A DNA stretch of 64,000 bases, taken from Gordonia sp. PDNC005 (GTDB taxonomy: Bacteria > Actinomycetota > Actinomycetes > Mycobacteriales > Mycobacteriaceae). Below, piece by piece: positions 1 through 8,835 of the stretch (position 1 is the first letter of the stretch; every line of letters begins with the position of its first letter). The notes under the pieces were generated by a model, which saw nothing but the letters and a program-made list of their open reading frames with translations, did no database searches and had not been told where the DNA came from. The translations under genes were made by a program, and so were the position numbers. The stretch covers positions 3,534,001-3,598,000 of the forward strand of contig NZ_CP070351.1 of the NCBI RefSeq assembly GCF_016919385.1, read 5' to 3'.

Positions 1-170
1 GAGAAATGCCTCCGGCTTAGAAGATCACGCGCCGAATCATCGTCAAGATCAAGCGTACTGGGCCCGTAGACCCACCCTGCAACCGTCTCGCACGCGGTCA
101 AAACGAGCGAAGCCGCAACGGCAGTAGCCACCGCCGCACTGCCGCGTGGTCCCCTCCGATTTCCCATCAT
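1..170 (-). CDS. Lipoprotein, N-terminal part (runs off left edge)
   Basis: An uninterrupted minus-strand frame begins with two consecutive ATG codons (170 or 167) and stays open to the window edge. The N-terminus is a typical lipoprotein signal: arginines at residues 5, 6 and 9, a hydrophobic stretch at about 11-25, then a lipobox LTAC with the lipidated cysteine at about residue 27. The visible mature part is short and acidic, so function cannot be told. I preferred this frame to the overlapping 49-279 frame because that one is cysteine-rich with no signal or family resemblance. It is presumably anchored to the outer face of the plasma membrane. Confidence 0.6.
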   Translation of the reverse strand, partial: MMGNRRGPRGSAAVATAVAASLVLTACETVAGWVYGPSTLDLDDDSARDLLSRRHF

Positions 171-362
171 TCGTGACTACATGACACCGACTAAACGCGC
201 AACGACACCTGCACAAACAGCTGATCGCGACGAATGTCCGAGTCAGATCAGTCGAACAGCGCTGCACCGCCCTGCCCATTCACCCGTTGCAAGCGGACCG
301 CCACGCGGCAACTACATCGCAGTCTGAGTCGATTGGCTGCCTGCTACTGAAGCCCCGGGGCG

Positions 363-1424
363 CTACTTCTCGACGCGGTTGCCGTCGGCGTCCCAGTTCT
401 CGGCGACCTTCTTGCTCGGCTGCACGCGAGGCGGCTCGCCGGGCATCTTGGGGTACGACGGCGGGTACGGCAGGTCACCGAGCCCCTCCGCGTCGTCTCG
501 GTGCACCATCTCCAGGAGCGGTTCGAGGCCCGCGGCGTGGTCGCCGATGTCGGCCCACGGATCACCGCGCTCGGCGACGAGACCGGGCACGGAAGCGATA
601 GTCAGATCGTCGGGGTCGACGTCGACCAGTTCGTCCCAGGTCAGCGGCGTGGAGACGCGGGCTCGGGCCGATTTCCGGGCGGAGTACGGTGCGGCCATCG
701 ATCGGTCGCGGGCGTTCTGGTTGTAATCGATGAAGATCCGATCCCCGCGCTCCTCCTTCCACCACGATGTGGTGACGGCGTCGGGGGCACGGCGCTCGAG
801 TTCACGCCCCAGAGCGATCACTGCGCGGCGGGTGGCGATGAAGTCCCACTCGGCGCGGATCGGCACGAAGACATGGATTCCGCGGCTGCCCGAGGTCTTG
901 ACGAAGCCGGTGAATCCCAGTTCGTCCAGGAGTGGTCGCAGCAGATCCTGCGCCACGTTGCGCACGGCGGCGAAGTCGCGGCCCGCGGGCGGGTCGAGGT
1001 CGATGCGGAGTTGATCGGGGTGGTCGTTGTCGGGGTCGACGGTCGGCCACGTGTGGAAGGTGACGGTCCCGAGATTCGCGGCCCACACGACGTCGGCGGA
1101 TGTCCGCGGGCAGAACGCCTGGCCGGTCCGCTTGGACGGGAACACGATCCGCGTCGACTCCACGTGATCGGGGTGGTACTTCGTGAGGTGCTTCTGATAG
1201 ATCTCGTCGCCCTCGACTCCGTCGGGGAAGCGCTGCAGGAACGTCGGCCGACCCCGCAGCGCTGCAAGCAGCGGACCGGCGGTCGCCATCGTCCGGTAGT
1301 AGTCGACGAGGTCGCCCTTGCGTCCGCCGTCCTCGCCCAGTTCCGGGAAGTAGATCTTGTCGGGGTTGCTGAGCTTGACCTCGACGCCGTCGACGTCGAG
1401 CATCACCGGCTTAGGCTTAGGCAT
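363..1424 (-). CDS. Stand-alone LigD-type DNA polymerase/primase domain protein
   Basis: The 353-residue protein matches the polymerase (POL) module of bacterial LigD, an archaeo-eukaryotic-primase-type enzyme that fills ends during non-homologous end joining. The metal-binding DLD pair is at about residues 142-144, followed by the SGSRGIHVFVP nucleotide-binding segment at 178-188 and a further acidic residue in FIDYNQN. No nuclease or ligase module is fused to it. Its ATG lies inside the last codons of the upstream ligase gene (8-base overlap, ATGCCTAA), so the two are co-translated. No Ku gene lies in the window. It could also act as a repair polymerase independent of Ku, as described for other actinobacterial stand-alone POL proteins. 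Confidence 0.9.
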   Translation of the reverse strand: MPKPKPVMLDVDGVEVKLSNPDKIYFPELGEDGGRKGDLVDYYRTMATAGPLLAALRGRPTFLQRFPDGVEGDEIYQKHLTKYHPDHVESTRIVFPSKRTGQAFCPRTSADVVWAANLGTVTFHTWPTVDPDNDHPDQLRIDLDPPAGRDFAAVRNVAQDLLRPLLDELGFTGFVKTSGSRGIHVFVPIRAEWDFIATRRAVIALGRELERRAPDAVTTSWWKEERGDRIFIDYNQNARDRSMAAPYSARKSARARVSTPLTWDELVDVDPDDLTIASVPGLVAERGDPWADIGDHAAGLEPLLEMVHRDDAEGLGDLPYPPSYPKMPGEPPRVQPSKKVAENWDADGNRVEK

Positions 1425-2484
1425 CGTTCGAACCCTCCAGAACGTCGTGGATGTCGTAGGTCAGTGGAACGTCAAGCTGGTCGTATCCGCAGCTGTCCGG
1501 GTTCCGGTCGGGACGCCAACGCAGGAACTTCACGGTGTGGCGGAAGCGCCCGTTCTCCATCTGGTCGTACGCCACTTCGACGACGAGTTCCTGCCGGATC
1601 GGAATCCACTCGCCACTTCCAGCGGAACGCCAGCGAGACAGCTCACCCTGAGCGACGTTGTCGGGGTCGAGCCGCATGGGCTCGAACATCTGCTGCAGTT
1701 CCTGACGTTTGACGTCGGAGAAGGCACTCGACCCGCCGACCATGCGCAGTTCACCGTCCTCGCCGTAGAGGCCGAGAAGCATCGAGCCGAGGCCGGTGCC
1801 GCTCTTGTGCACGCGATAGCCGAGGACGACGCAGTCGGCCGTCCGCTTGTGTTTGATCTTGAGCATCTCGCGCTTGCCCGGGACGTACACGCCCGCAAGC
1901 GGTTTGGCGACAACGCCGTCGAGCCCGGCGCCTTCGAACGCGGTGAACCAGTCGCGGGCCACGTCGGCGTCCTGCGTCACACGACTGACCTGCATCCGAC
2001 CGTCTCCGCTGATCGCCTCGAGCAGCGCGGCACGGCGCGCCTCGAACGGTTCGCCGGTCAGGTCGGTGTCGCCGAGGGCGAGTGCGTCGAAGCCGATGAA
2101 GATCGCGGGCGTCTCCTCCGACAGCTTGGCCACGCGTGAGGCGGCCGGATGGATCCGCTGACTCAGAGAGTCCCAGTCGAGGCGCCGGACACCGTTGATG
2201 TCCTTCACCACACCGACCTCACCGTCGACGACACACCGTTCGGGGAGCTCCGCTCTCGCTGCATCGACGAGTTCAGGGAAGTAGCGCGCGAGGTCTTTGC
2301 CGCCGCGAGACGCCATCACGACCTCTTCGCCGTCGCGGAACACCAGCGCCCGGAATCCGTCCCACTTCGGCTCATACGACCACGCGGGGCCGTCGGCAGG
2401 CTGATCGGGAACAGCGGCAACGGCTTTCGCGAGCATCGGCGCTACGGGCGGGCTGATCGGAAGGTCCACCCGTTCATCGTCCAC
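1417..2484 (-). CDS. ATP-dependent DNA ligase (LigC/LigD ligase-domain type)
   Basis: The protein is 355 residues, the usual size of single-module actinobacterial ATP-dependent ligases. The adenylation motif EPKWDGFR puts the nucleophilic lysine at residue 40. It is followed by an adenylation domain (motif III-like FIGFDALAL, motif IV DGVVAK, motif V LKIKHKRTADCVV) and a C-terminal OB domain. It seals nicks during repair or end joining with ATP as cofactor. It is first in a two-gene unit with the LigD-type polymerase, overlapping it by 8 bases. The start used is GTG at 2484; a downstream GTG (2469) is possible. The family assignment is secure; whether it works with Ku cannot be judged here. 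Confidence 0.9.
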   Translation of the reverse strand: MDDERVDLPISPPVAPMLAKAVAAVPDQPADGPAWSYEPKWDGFRALVFRDGEEVVMASRGGKDLARYFPELVDAARAELPERCVVDGEVGVVKDINGVRRLDWDSLSQRIHPAASRVAKLSEETPAIFIGFDALALGDTDLTGEPFEARRAALLEAISGDGRMQVSRVTQDADVARDWFTAFEGAGLDGVVAKPLAGVYVPGKREMLKIKHKRTADCVVLGYRVHKSGTGLGSMLLGLYGEDGELRMVGGSSAFSDVKRQELQQMFEPMRLDPDNVAQGELSRWRSAGSGEWIPIRQELVVEVAYDQMENGRFRHTVKFLRWRPDRNPDSCGYDQLDVPLTYDIHDVLEGSNDA

Positions 2485-2516
2485 GACACCTACGACAGCG
2501 GCAACGGATTCGCCGG

Positions 2517-3026
2517 TCAGGATCGATTCGGCGGCGCGGTGGAACGTCCCCAGCCGGAGTCTTTCGCCAGTTCGGCGAGGGGTGGGACCGACCGGTGCGG
2601 CAGCGGAGTGGTGAGCGTGAGCCAGGTGCTCGAGTGGACGACGCCGGGAAACGCGACGATCGTCGAGATGAGATCGAGCAGATCGGGCTGGGTGGCGGAC
2701 GCGACCCGGACCAGGAGGTCTTCCCGTCCGGTGACGGTGTGCACTTCGATCACCTGGGGAATCCGACTCACTTCGTCGACGATCGCCGACAGGCTTCCCT
2801 GATGCGTCTCCAGTGCCACGAAGGCGTGGACCACGAGGCCCGCTCTAGTCAGGTCGATCTCGGGCCGGTAACCGGTGATGAGCCCACCGTCCTCCATCCG
2901 CCGCAACCGCGATTGCACGGTGTTGCGCGAGACCCCGGCTTTGGCTGCCAGTTCGACGACACCGGACCGAGCGTCCTTCTCCAACAGCCTCAGCAGTTCA
3001 ACGTCGAGTTGATCGATGCTGAGCAT
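2517..3026 (-). CDS. Lrp/AsnC-family transcriptional regulator
   Basis: The protein has an N-terminal winged helix (AAKAGVSRNTVQSRLRRMEDGGLI) and a C-terminal RAM effector-binding domain containing VTGREDLLVRV. Lrp-type proteins sense amino acids and control amino-acid metabolism. It is transcribed away from a branched-chain amino-acid dehydrogenase gene, so it probably controls that gene and itself; a perfect palindrome in between (3061-3079) is the likely site. I chose ATG 3026 because AGGTGG lies five bases before it; GTG 3035 would add three residues. A short basic tail follows the RAM domain. Confidence 0.9.
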   Translation of the reverse strand: MLSIDQLDVELLRLLEKDARSGVVELAAKAGVSRNTVQSRLRRMEDGGLITGYRPEIDLTRAGLVVHAFVALETHQGSLSAIVDEVSRIPQVIEVHTVTGREDLLVRVASATQPDLLDLISTIVAFPGVVHSSTWLTLTTPLPHRSVPPLAELAKDSGWGRSTAPPNRS

Positions 3027-3060
3027 TTCTGCCACCTAACTATCGCCGCCAGTCGCATCA

Positions 3061-3079
3061 ACTGATCAATCCGATCAGT
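3061..3079. promoter_or_regulatory. Candidate Lrp operator
   Basis: The perfect inverted repeat ACTGATC-AATCC-GATCAGT lies between the divergent lrp-type and amino-acid dehydrogenase genes. A further half-like element, ACTGATGG, starts at 3098. Size and position fit an Lrp/AsnC dimer site that serves both genes. Binding is inferred. Confidence 0.55.
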
Positions 3080-3214
3080 AATCGTCGATTCAGTAGAACT
3101 GATGGCATCGTACGTCCGACGATGGTCGAGCAGACCCACAATGACCTGCATCACACTGCGGCACCGGCACATCCACCACGCCGCACCACCCGGCCACATC
3201 CCGGAAGGACCTCC

Positions 3215-4288
3215 ATGACCCTCGCCGATCACCGCTCCGACCTCAGCGTGTTCTCGCATCCCGACATGACGATCGATCCCCCGCACGAGCAGATCGTGTT
3301 CTGCCGGGACGCGGCGAGCGGCCTGCGCGCGATCATCGCGATCCACTCGACCACGCTCGGACCGGCACTCGGCGGAACACGCTTCTACCCGTATGCGGCA
3401 GAGGCCGACGCCCTCGGCGACGTCTTGCGCCTCTCCCGTGGGATGACGTTCAAGTCCGCGGCCGCCGGCCTGGACCTCGGCGGCGGCAAGGCGGTCATCA
3501 TCGGCGACCCGGCGGTCGACAAGACCCCCGAACTGCTGCGCGCATACGGGCGCTTCGTCGACACTCTCGGCGGGCGTTACATCACCGCGGGCGACGTGGG
3601 CACCACCTCGGACGACATGGACGTGATCGGCGAGGGCACGCGCTTCGTCGCGTCGAAGACCCAGACCAACGGCGGTTCCGGCGACACCGCCCCGATGACG
3701 GCGCTCGGCGTGTTCAGCGCACTGCTCGCCTCGGCAGAACAGGCGTGGGGCAGCTCCGACCTGACCGGCCGGGTGATCGGCGTGGAGGGTGTCGGCAAGG
3801 TCGGCACCCAACTCGTCGACCTGCTGATCGCCGCGGGCGCGACCGTGTTGGCGGCCGAGCGGAACGCCGCGGCACGCGAGGCGTTCAGCGCGAGGTTCCC
3901 GCAGGCACGGATCGTCGAGGACGTGCGCTCGGCGGCGCTCGACGTGTACGCGCCCTGCGCGATGGGCGGCACCGTCACCGCCGAGCTGGCCCGGGAGACC
4001 TCTGCCGCGGTCGTCTGCGGCGCCGCGAACAACCAGTTGTCGACGCCGGAGGTGGAGCAGATCCTCGGCGGCCGCGGCATCGTGTGGGCGCCGGACTACA
4101 TCGCAAATGCGGGCGGAGTGATCCAGGCGTTCAGCGAGCAGCGCGACTGGACGCACCAGCAGATGCGCGACAAGGTCGAAGCGCTCCGAGACCGTACCGC
4201 ACACGTTCTCAGCACCGCGGCCGCCAAGGGCATCACCGCCGGTGACGCCGCCCGCCTCGTTGTCGCCGAGCGATTGGCGTCGGCCTGA
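3215..4288 (+). CDS. Leucine/valine/phenylalanine dehydrogenase family
   Basis: The 357-residue enzyme belongs to the Glu/Leu/Phe/Val dehydrogenase family and would reversibly deaminate a branched-chain or aromatic L-amino acid to its 2-oxo acid with NAD. The substrate/catalytic region MTFKSAAAGLDLGGGKAV carries lysines near residues 80 and 92. A Rossmann motif GVEGVGKVGTQL follows in the second half. ATG 3215 is chosen because GGAAGGA lies just upstream; an in-frame ATG at 3122 lacks a ribosome site and would add a proline- and histidine-rich non-family extension. Divergence from an Lrp regulator supports a role in amino-acid catabolism, feeding 2-oxo acids to branched-chain fatty-acid or energy metabolism. 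The exact substrate cannot be settled from sequence. Confidence 0.9.
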   Translation: MTLADHRSDLSVFSHPDMTIDPPHEQIVFCRDAASGLRAIIAIHSTTLGPALGGTRFYPYAAEADALGDVLRLSRGMTFKSAAAGLDLGGGKAVIIGDPAVDKTPELLRAYGRFVDTLGGRYITAGDVGTTSDDMDVIGEGTRFVASKTQTNGGSGDTAPMTALGVFSALLASAEQAWGSSDLTGRVIGVEGVGKVGTQLVDLLIAAGATVLAAERNAAAREAFSARFPQARIVEDVRSAALDVYAPCAMGGTVTAELARETSAAVVCGAANNQLSTPEVEQILGGRGIVWAPDYIANAGGVIQAFSEQRDWTHQQMRDKVEALRDRTAHVLSTAAAKGITAGDAARLVVAERLASA

Positions 4289-4304
4289 CCGAAGCACCCC
4301 TCGC

Positions 4305-4327
4305 TGGATCAATCGATCCACTAGAGT
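4305..4327 (+). promoter_or_regulatory. Promoter of first phospholipase C gene with embedded dyad
   Basis: A TANNNT-type -10 box, TAGAGT (4322-4327), sits 8 bases before the ATG at 4336, which suggests leaderless or nearly leaderless mRNA. Immediately upstream, where the -35 region should be, is the perfect dyad TGGATC-AATC-GATCCA (4305-4320). A repressor bound there would block the promoter. The second phospholipase gene has a similar -10 (TAGCGT at 6340-6345) but I see no such dyad. Confidence 0.45.
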
Positions 4328-4335
4328 CTCGATGC

Positions 4336-6288
4336 ATGGCCACCTCACCGAAGCACGTCTCGGAGCACTCGCGGAGACACTTCCTCGGGCTGACGGCGGG
4401 TGCGGTCGGCATGGCGGGAGCGGCATCGCTGCTCCCGCCATCGCTGCTGTCGGCGGTGGCACAGGCGCGCCCCGCAGGGTCGATCGACGACGTCGAGCAC
4501 GTGGTGATCCTGATGCAGGAGAACCGGTCCTTCGACCATTACTTCGGCACCATGAAGGGAGTCCGCGGCTTCGCCGACAACTCGGCCAAGCCCGGAGTCT
4601 TCACGCAGGACGGAATCCGCCCGTTCCTGGCGCGGGACGCCGCCAACCGCGGGTCCCTGTCCGTCGAGTATCTGGCGTCACTGCCGCACGAGTGGGCCGA
4701 CGGGCAACGGGCCCTCCGCCACGGGCACTGTGACGGGTGGATCGCGGCGAAGGGCACCGCCACCATGGCGTGTTACAACCGGCAGGACATCCCGTTTCAC
4801 CACGCCCTCGCCGAGACGTTCACCATCTGTGACGGGTACTTCGCGTCGTCGCCGACCGGGACCGGCACCAACCGCAACTACTTGTTCTCCGGGAAGTCCG
4901 GGTACGAGCCGTGGGGCGCCCGGTCGGTCGGCAACGAGATGTACGCCCCGGTCCACCCCGGACTCGCGTGGGACACGTACGCCGAAATGCTGCAGCGCGC
5001 AGGCGTCGACTGGCGCGTCTACCAGGAGTGGGACAACTTCACCGACAACAATCTCGACTTCTTCACGACGTTCCGCGCGATCGGGCGCGATGCAGTGCTG
5101 CGCGCCGGTCAACTCGGGATCGATCTCACCGGCTTCTACTCGCTGCTGATCGCGAACGGCCGGAAGGGGCCGCACGGCGACGTCCTGCCGTCTGCGGACC
5201 AGCGTGCGCGTGTCAGAGCGGTGCATCGCGCCGCACGATCCCTCGGTCGACGCCAGGCCGAGCTCTACAACCGCGCGTTGTTTCGCAGCGAGCCGGGGAC
5301 CCTGATCTCACGCTTCCGGAGTGACGTCGAGAACAACCGGCTGCCCGCCGTCTCCTGGATCGTGGCGCCCGAGGCCGATTCCGAGCATCCGAAGAGTTCG
5401 TCGCCGATTCAGTCAGCCAACGTGGTGTACCGCCTGCTCGACGCGTTGGCTTCCACTCCCGAGGTGTGGCGCAAGACGGCAGTGATTCTGAACTACGACG
5501 AGTTCGACGGTTACTTCGACCACGTAGTGCCGCCGATGCCCCCGAAGGGCGAACCGGACGAGTGGTGGGAAGGCGATCCGATGGGCTTCGGGTTCCGGGT
5601 GCCGATGACGATCGTGTCGCCGTGGACGGTGGGCGGCCGGGTCTCGTCCGAGGTGTTCGATCACACGTCGGTCGTCCGCTTCCTCGAGCGGGTGACCGGA
5701 GTGCGGTGTCCGAACATCTCGGCGTGGCGGCGGAAGGTGAGCGGCGATCTGGTCTCAACACTCGACTTCGGTCGCTCCGGCGGCCTCCAGGTTCCCGAGG
5801 CTCCCGGTCCGCCGCCTGCGTTCCACAAACGGTGGACGGCGAAACCCGCCGGCGGATTCCCCGAGCAGGAGGCGGGTGTCGCCACTGCACTGCCCACGCC
5901 GTACCGCCTCTCGGCGAACGTGGTGAACGGCGCCGTCGAACTGATCAACGACGGCGACCGTGCCGCTGTGTTCGCCGTGTTCCACGACGGTGACGTCACG
6001 CACGCGACCGTACGCGGCACCCGGCGAATCCGTCTGCCCCGCACCACGAACCACGTGGTGATAACCGGCCCCGACCGTTTCCTGCGCGACCTCCACTTCA
6101 CTCCGGGCGGGTCCAGTGCGCTAGTTGAACTCGATCACGACGCAGGCAGTGTCCGTGTGGACGGCCGCACGGTCTCGACGCGGGAGAGTTGGTACGAGGT
6201 GACCGTCGCCCACACGCACGGACGGCAGTACTTCACCGGGCGCCTCGAAAGCGGCCGGGTGACGACTACGTCGCCGTTGCGCCGCTGA
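4336..6288 (+). CDS. Tat-exported phospholipase C (first of tandem pair)
   Basis: The 650-residue protein belongs to the PlcH/PlcC phosphoesterase family that hydrolyses phosphatidylcholine or sphingomyelin to the phosphorylated head group. It begins with a twin-arginine signal (HSRRHFLGL, arginines 13-14), so it is exported folded. The metal-binding QENRSFDHYFG motif is at about 61-71, and a TGTNRN nucleophile-region motif at about 175-180. The C-terminal third (about 520-650) resembles the duplicated beta domain found at the end of bacterial phospholipases C (DUF756). It is longer than mycobacterial PlcA-D and closer in layout to Pseudomonas-type enzymes. The next gene is a close paralogue 66 bases downstream. 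Roles in phosphate or choline scavenging, or in host-membrane damage, are possible. Confidence 0.9.
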   Translation: MATSPKHVSEHSRRHFLGLTAGAVGMAGAASLLPPSLLSAVAQARPAGSIDDVEHVVILMQENRSFDHYFGTMKGVRGFADNSAKPGVFTQDGIRPFLARDAANRGSLSVEYLASLPHEWADGQRALRHGHCDGWIAAKGTATMACYNRQDIPFHHALAETFTICDGYFASSPTGTGTNRNYLFSGKSGYEPWGARSVGNEMYAPVHPGLAWDTYAEMLQRAGVDWRVYQEWDNFTDNNLDFFTTFRAIGRDAVLRAGQLGIDLTGFYSLLIANGRKGPHGDVLPSADQRARVRAVHRAARSLGRRQAELYNRALFRSEPGTLISRFRSDVENNRLPAVSWIVAPEADSEHPKSSSPIQSANVVYRLLDALASTPEVWRKTAVILNYDEFDGYFDHVVPPMPPKGEPDEWWEGDPMGFGFRVPMTIVSPWTVGGRVSSEVFDHTSVVRFLERVTGVRCPNISAWRRKVSGDLVSTLDFGRSGGLQVPEAPGPPPAFHKRWTAKPAGGFPEQEAGVATALPTPYRLSANVVNGAVELINDGDRAAVFAVFHDGDVTHATVRGTRRIRLPRTTNHVVITGPDRFLRDLHFTPGGSSALVELDHDAGSVRVDGRTVSTRESWYEVTVAHTHGRQYFTGRLESGRVTTTSPLRR

Positions 6289-6354
6289 CTCGCCGCTCAC
6301 CCGCCACCACGTCGACACCGCCTCGACACCCCGCGCTCCTAGCGTCTGGAGATC

Positions 6355-8331
6355 GTGGCGACATCCCCCGAAACGGTTTCCGAACACTCCCGCAGGCATT
6401 TTCTCGGACTGACCGCAGGCGCCGTCGGCGCGGCGGCCGCGGCGACCCTCCTCCCGCAGTCGCTGATCAACGCGGTCGCCAAAGGGCGCCCCGCCGGCGG
6501 TCTTCGCGATGTGGAGCACGTGGTGGTCCTCATGCAGGAGAACCGGTCTTTCGACCACTACTTCGGCGCCCTGCGCGGAGTTCGAGGGTTCGCTGACAAT
6601 TCGGCCCTGCCCGGCGTCTTCGATCAAGACGGCGTCCACCCGTTCCTCGCAAGGTCGGCAGCGAACCGTGGCGATCTGTCCGTCGAGTACCTCGCCTCAC
6701 TCCCCCACAGCTGGCCCGACGGCCACCAGGCCCTCAATGGAGGACGCTGCGACGGCTGGGTCGGGGCGAAGGGCAAGGCGACGATGGCCGCCTACGACCG
6801 GAGGGACATCGGTTTCCACTACGCGCTCGCTGAGACGTTCACCGTGTGCGACGCCTACTTCGCGTCGTGCCCCACATCGACCAGCCCCAACCGCAACTTC
6901 CTGTTCTCCGGCACCACCGGATTCGAACCCTACGGTCCTCGCGCAGTCGGGAACGACGCCTACGACAGCGCACACCCCGGGTACTTCTGGAAGTCGTACG
7001 CCGAGAGCCTGCACGACGCCGGTGTGGACTGGCGGGTGTACCAGGAGTGGGACAACTTCACCGACAACAACCTCGACTTCTTCGCGAGTCTGCGCACGAT
7101 TGGGCGTGCATCGATCGCGAACGCGGGTCTCGGCATCGACGATCTCACCGGGTTCTATGCCGATCTGCTCGAGAAATCGTCGGCCGGTTCGGACGGTGTC
7201 TACCGGACGACCGACGCCCAGCGTCGTGCCGCACAATCGGTGCACGATTCGGCCGCCCGTCTCGGCGGAAAGTACGCCGACCTCTACAACCGAGCCCTGT
7301 ATCGCGGCGAGCCCGGCAGTCTCGTGAGCCGTTTCCGAGAGGACGTCGAGAAGAACTCGCTCCCGACGATCTCGTGGATCGTGACATCGGCGGCCGATTC
7401 CGAACACCCCGGATCGTCGTCGCCGATCCAGTCGTCGACCATCACCTACCAGTTGCTCGACGCATTGGCCTCGAATCCCGCGGTCTGGAACAAGACCGCA
7501 GTGCTCCTGAACTTCGACGAGTTCGACGGGTACTTCGACCACGTGGTGCCGCCGTTGCCGCCGGAAGGCGAACCCGACGAGTGGTGGGCCGGCAAGCCGA
7601 TGGGACTGGGGTTCCGCGTTCCGATGACGATCGTGTCGCCGTGGACAGTCGGTGGGCGAGTCTCCTCGGAGGTGTTCGACCACACCTCGGTCGTACGGTT
7701 CATGGAGCGCGTGACCGGCGTTCGGTGCCCGAACATCTCCCGCTGGCGGCGCAAAGTGTGCGGCGACCTGGTCTCCACATTCGATTTCAGCCGGTCGGAC
7801 GGCTACCGCGCGCCGTCGAAGCCCGGAAGGGTTCCGGCGTTCGTCGAACGGTGGAACGCCGAGCCCGGCGGCGACGTCCCCGTCCAGGAGTCAGGCGACG
7901 CGGTCGCGCTGCCCACGCCATATCGCCTCTCCGCGAACGTGACGGAGGGCGTCCTCACTCTGACCAACGAAGGTTCACGCGCCGCGGTGTTCGGCGTCTT
8001 CCACAACGGCAGGGCCGAACACCACACGGTCACCGACCGGCGACGCGTGACGCTGCCGTCGGGAACCGATCACGTCGTTGTGACGGGACCCGACCGGTTC
8101 CTGCGTGATCTGCACTTCCGTCCCGGCGGGTCGACGGCCCGAGTGACGCTCAATCACGCCGCCGGACGGATCACTGTGAACGGACGCGATGTGACGTCGA
8201 CCGCGGTCCGGAACAGTTGGTATGAGGTGAGCGTCGCCGACACCTCCGGGCGGCAGTACTTCACCGGCCGTCTCGAGAACGGCCGTCGGACGCGCACCTC
8301 GCCGCTTCACCGTGATCTAGGTCGCGACTAG
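6355..8331 (+). CDS. Tat-exported phospholipase C (second of tandem pair)
   Basis: This 658-residue protein is clearly homologous to the preceding gene along its whole length, including the Tat signal (HSRRHFLGL), the QENRSFDHYFG motif, the shared VYQEWDNFTDNNLDFF segment and the C-terminal beta domain. The nucleophile-region motif here reads TSTSPNRN instead of TGTGTNRN, so substrate or rate may differ. Start is GTG 6355, with TAGCGT nine bases before it and GGAG in between. It has its own probable -10 yet lies 66 bases after its paralogue, so it may also be co-transcribed. The last 15 bases overlap the end of the convergent DUF456 gene. Confidence 0.9.
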   Translation: MATSPETVSEHSRRHFLGLTAGAVGAAAAATLLPQSLINAVAKGRPAGGLRDVEHVVVLMQENRSFDHYFGALRGVRGFADNSALPGVFDQDGVHPFLARSAANRGDLSVEYLASLPHSWPDGHQALNGGRCDGWVGAKGKATMAAYDRRDIGFHYALAETFTVCDAYFASCPTSTSPNRNFLFSGTTGFEPYGPRAVGNDAYDSAHPGYFWKSYAESLHDAGVDWRVYQEWDNFTDNNLDFFASLRTIGRASIANAGLGIDDLTGFYADLLEKSSAGSDGVYRTTDAQRRAAQSVHDSAARLGGKYADLYNRALYRGEPGSLVSRFREDVEKNSLPTISWIVTSAADSEHPGSSSPIQSSTITYQLLDALASNPAVWNKTAVLLNFDEFDGYFDHVVPPLPPEGEPDEWWAGKPMGLGFRVPMTIVSPWTVGGRVSSEVFDHTSVVRFMERVTGVRCPNISRWRRKVCGDLVSTFDFSRSDGYRAPSKPGRVPAFVERWNAEPGGDVPVQESGDAVALPTPYRLSANVTEGVLTLTNEGSRAAVFGVFHNGRAEHHTVTDRRRVTLPSGTDHVVVTGPDRFLRDLHFRPGGSTARVTLNHAAGRITVNGRDVTSTAVRNSWYEVSVADTSGRQYFTGRLENGRRTRTSPLHRDLGRD

Positions 8332-8805
8332 ATAGCCGAGCCAGGCGGCGACAGCGGCGAGCGCCCCGGCGAGTTCGATGACGATCAGAAGGCCGACTGT
8401 CTTAGTGGCGGTGATGCCGCCGGTCCAGCCCGCCTTCAGGTCTTTCAGTCGGACGGCTTCGGCTACGACAGTGCCCACGATGAAACCGAGCGGCAGCCCG
8501 ATGACGGGCACCACGAAGAACCCGATGATGCCGAGCAGTCCGCCGACGACGAGTGACCAGCGTCCGACGTCCGACTTCGCGAGCGATCGCCCGCCGATCA
8601 CGTACTTGACGATCCAGGCGATCGCCATGCACGCCACGGCCGCGGCGAACACCCACCATGCGGTGCCGCCGGAGAGGATCGCCCAGATCAGGATTCCGGC
8701 CGCGACCAGCACTGTTCCCGGTAGCAGTGGCACGACGATGCCGACGAGCCCCACCGCCATGAGGACGCTGACTCCGGCATATGCCCAGGTGTTCACATCG
8801 ACCAT
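8317..8805 (-). CDS. DUF456 family small membrane protein
   Basis: The 162-residue protein has several hydrophobic helices and the glycine-rich GFFVVPVIGLPLGFIVGTVVAE segment typical of the DUF456 family, an integral membrane family of unknown function. ATG 8805 is chosen because upstream in-frame sequence is antisense to gluQRS and not family-like. The 3' end overlaps the second phospholipase gene by 15 bases, and the gap to gluQRS on the other strand is only 30 bases. Confidence 0.8.
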   Translation of the reverse strand: MVDVNTWAYAGVSVLMAVGLVGIVVPLLPGTVLVAAGILIWAILSGGTAWWVFAAAVACMAIAWIVKYVIGGRSLAKSDVGRWSLVVGGLLGIIGFFVVPVIGLPLGFIVGTVVAEAVRLKDLKAGWTGGITATKTVGLLIVIELAGALAAVAAWLGYLVAT

Positions 8806-8835
8806 GTAAGCAGGCCGTGGCATACGGTGGGGACC

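Noticed and set aside
49..279. Minus-strand 76-codon cysteine-rich frame at the left edge
   Set aside because: The overlapping frame from 170 gives a perfect lipoprotein signal, which is far better supported.
2990..4462. Minus-strand open frame of about 490 codons opposite the amino-acid dehydrogenase
   Set aside because: It covers a secure enzyme gene and its promoter region, with no ribosome site or family resemblance.
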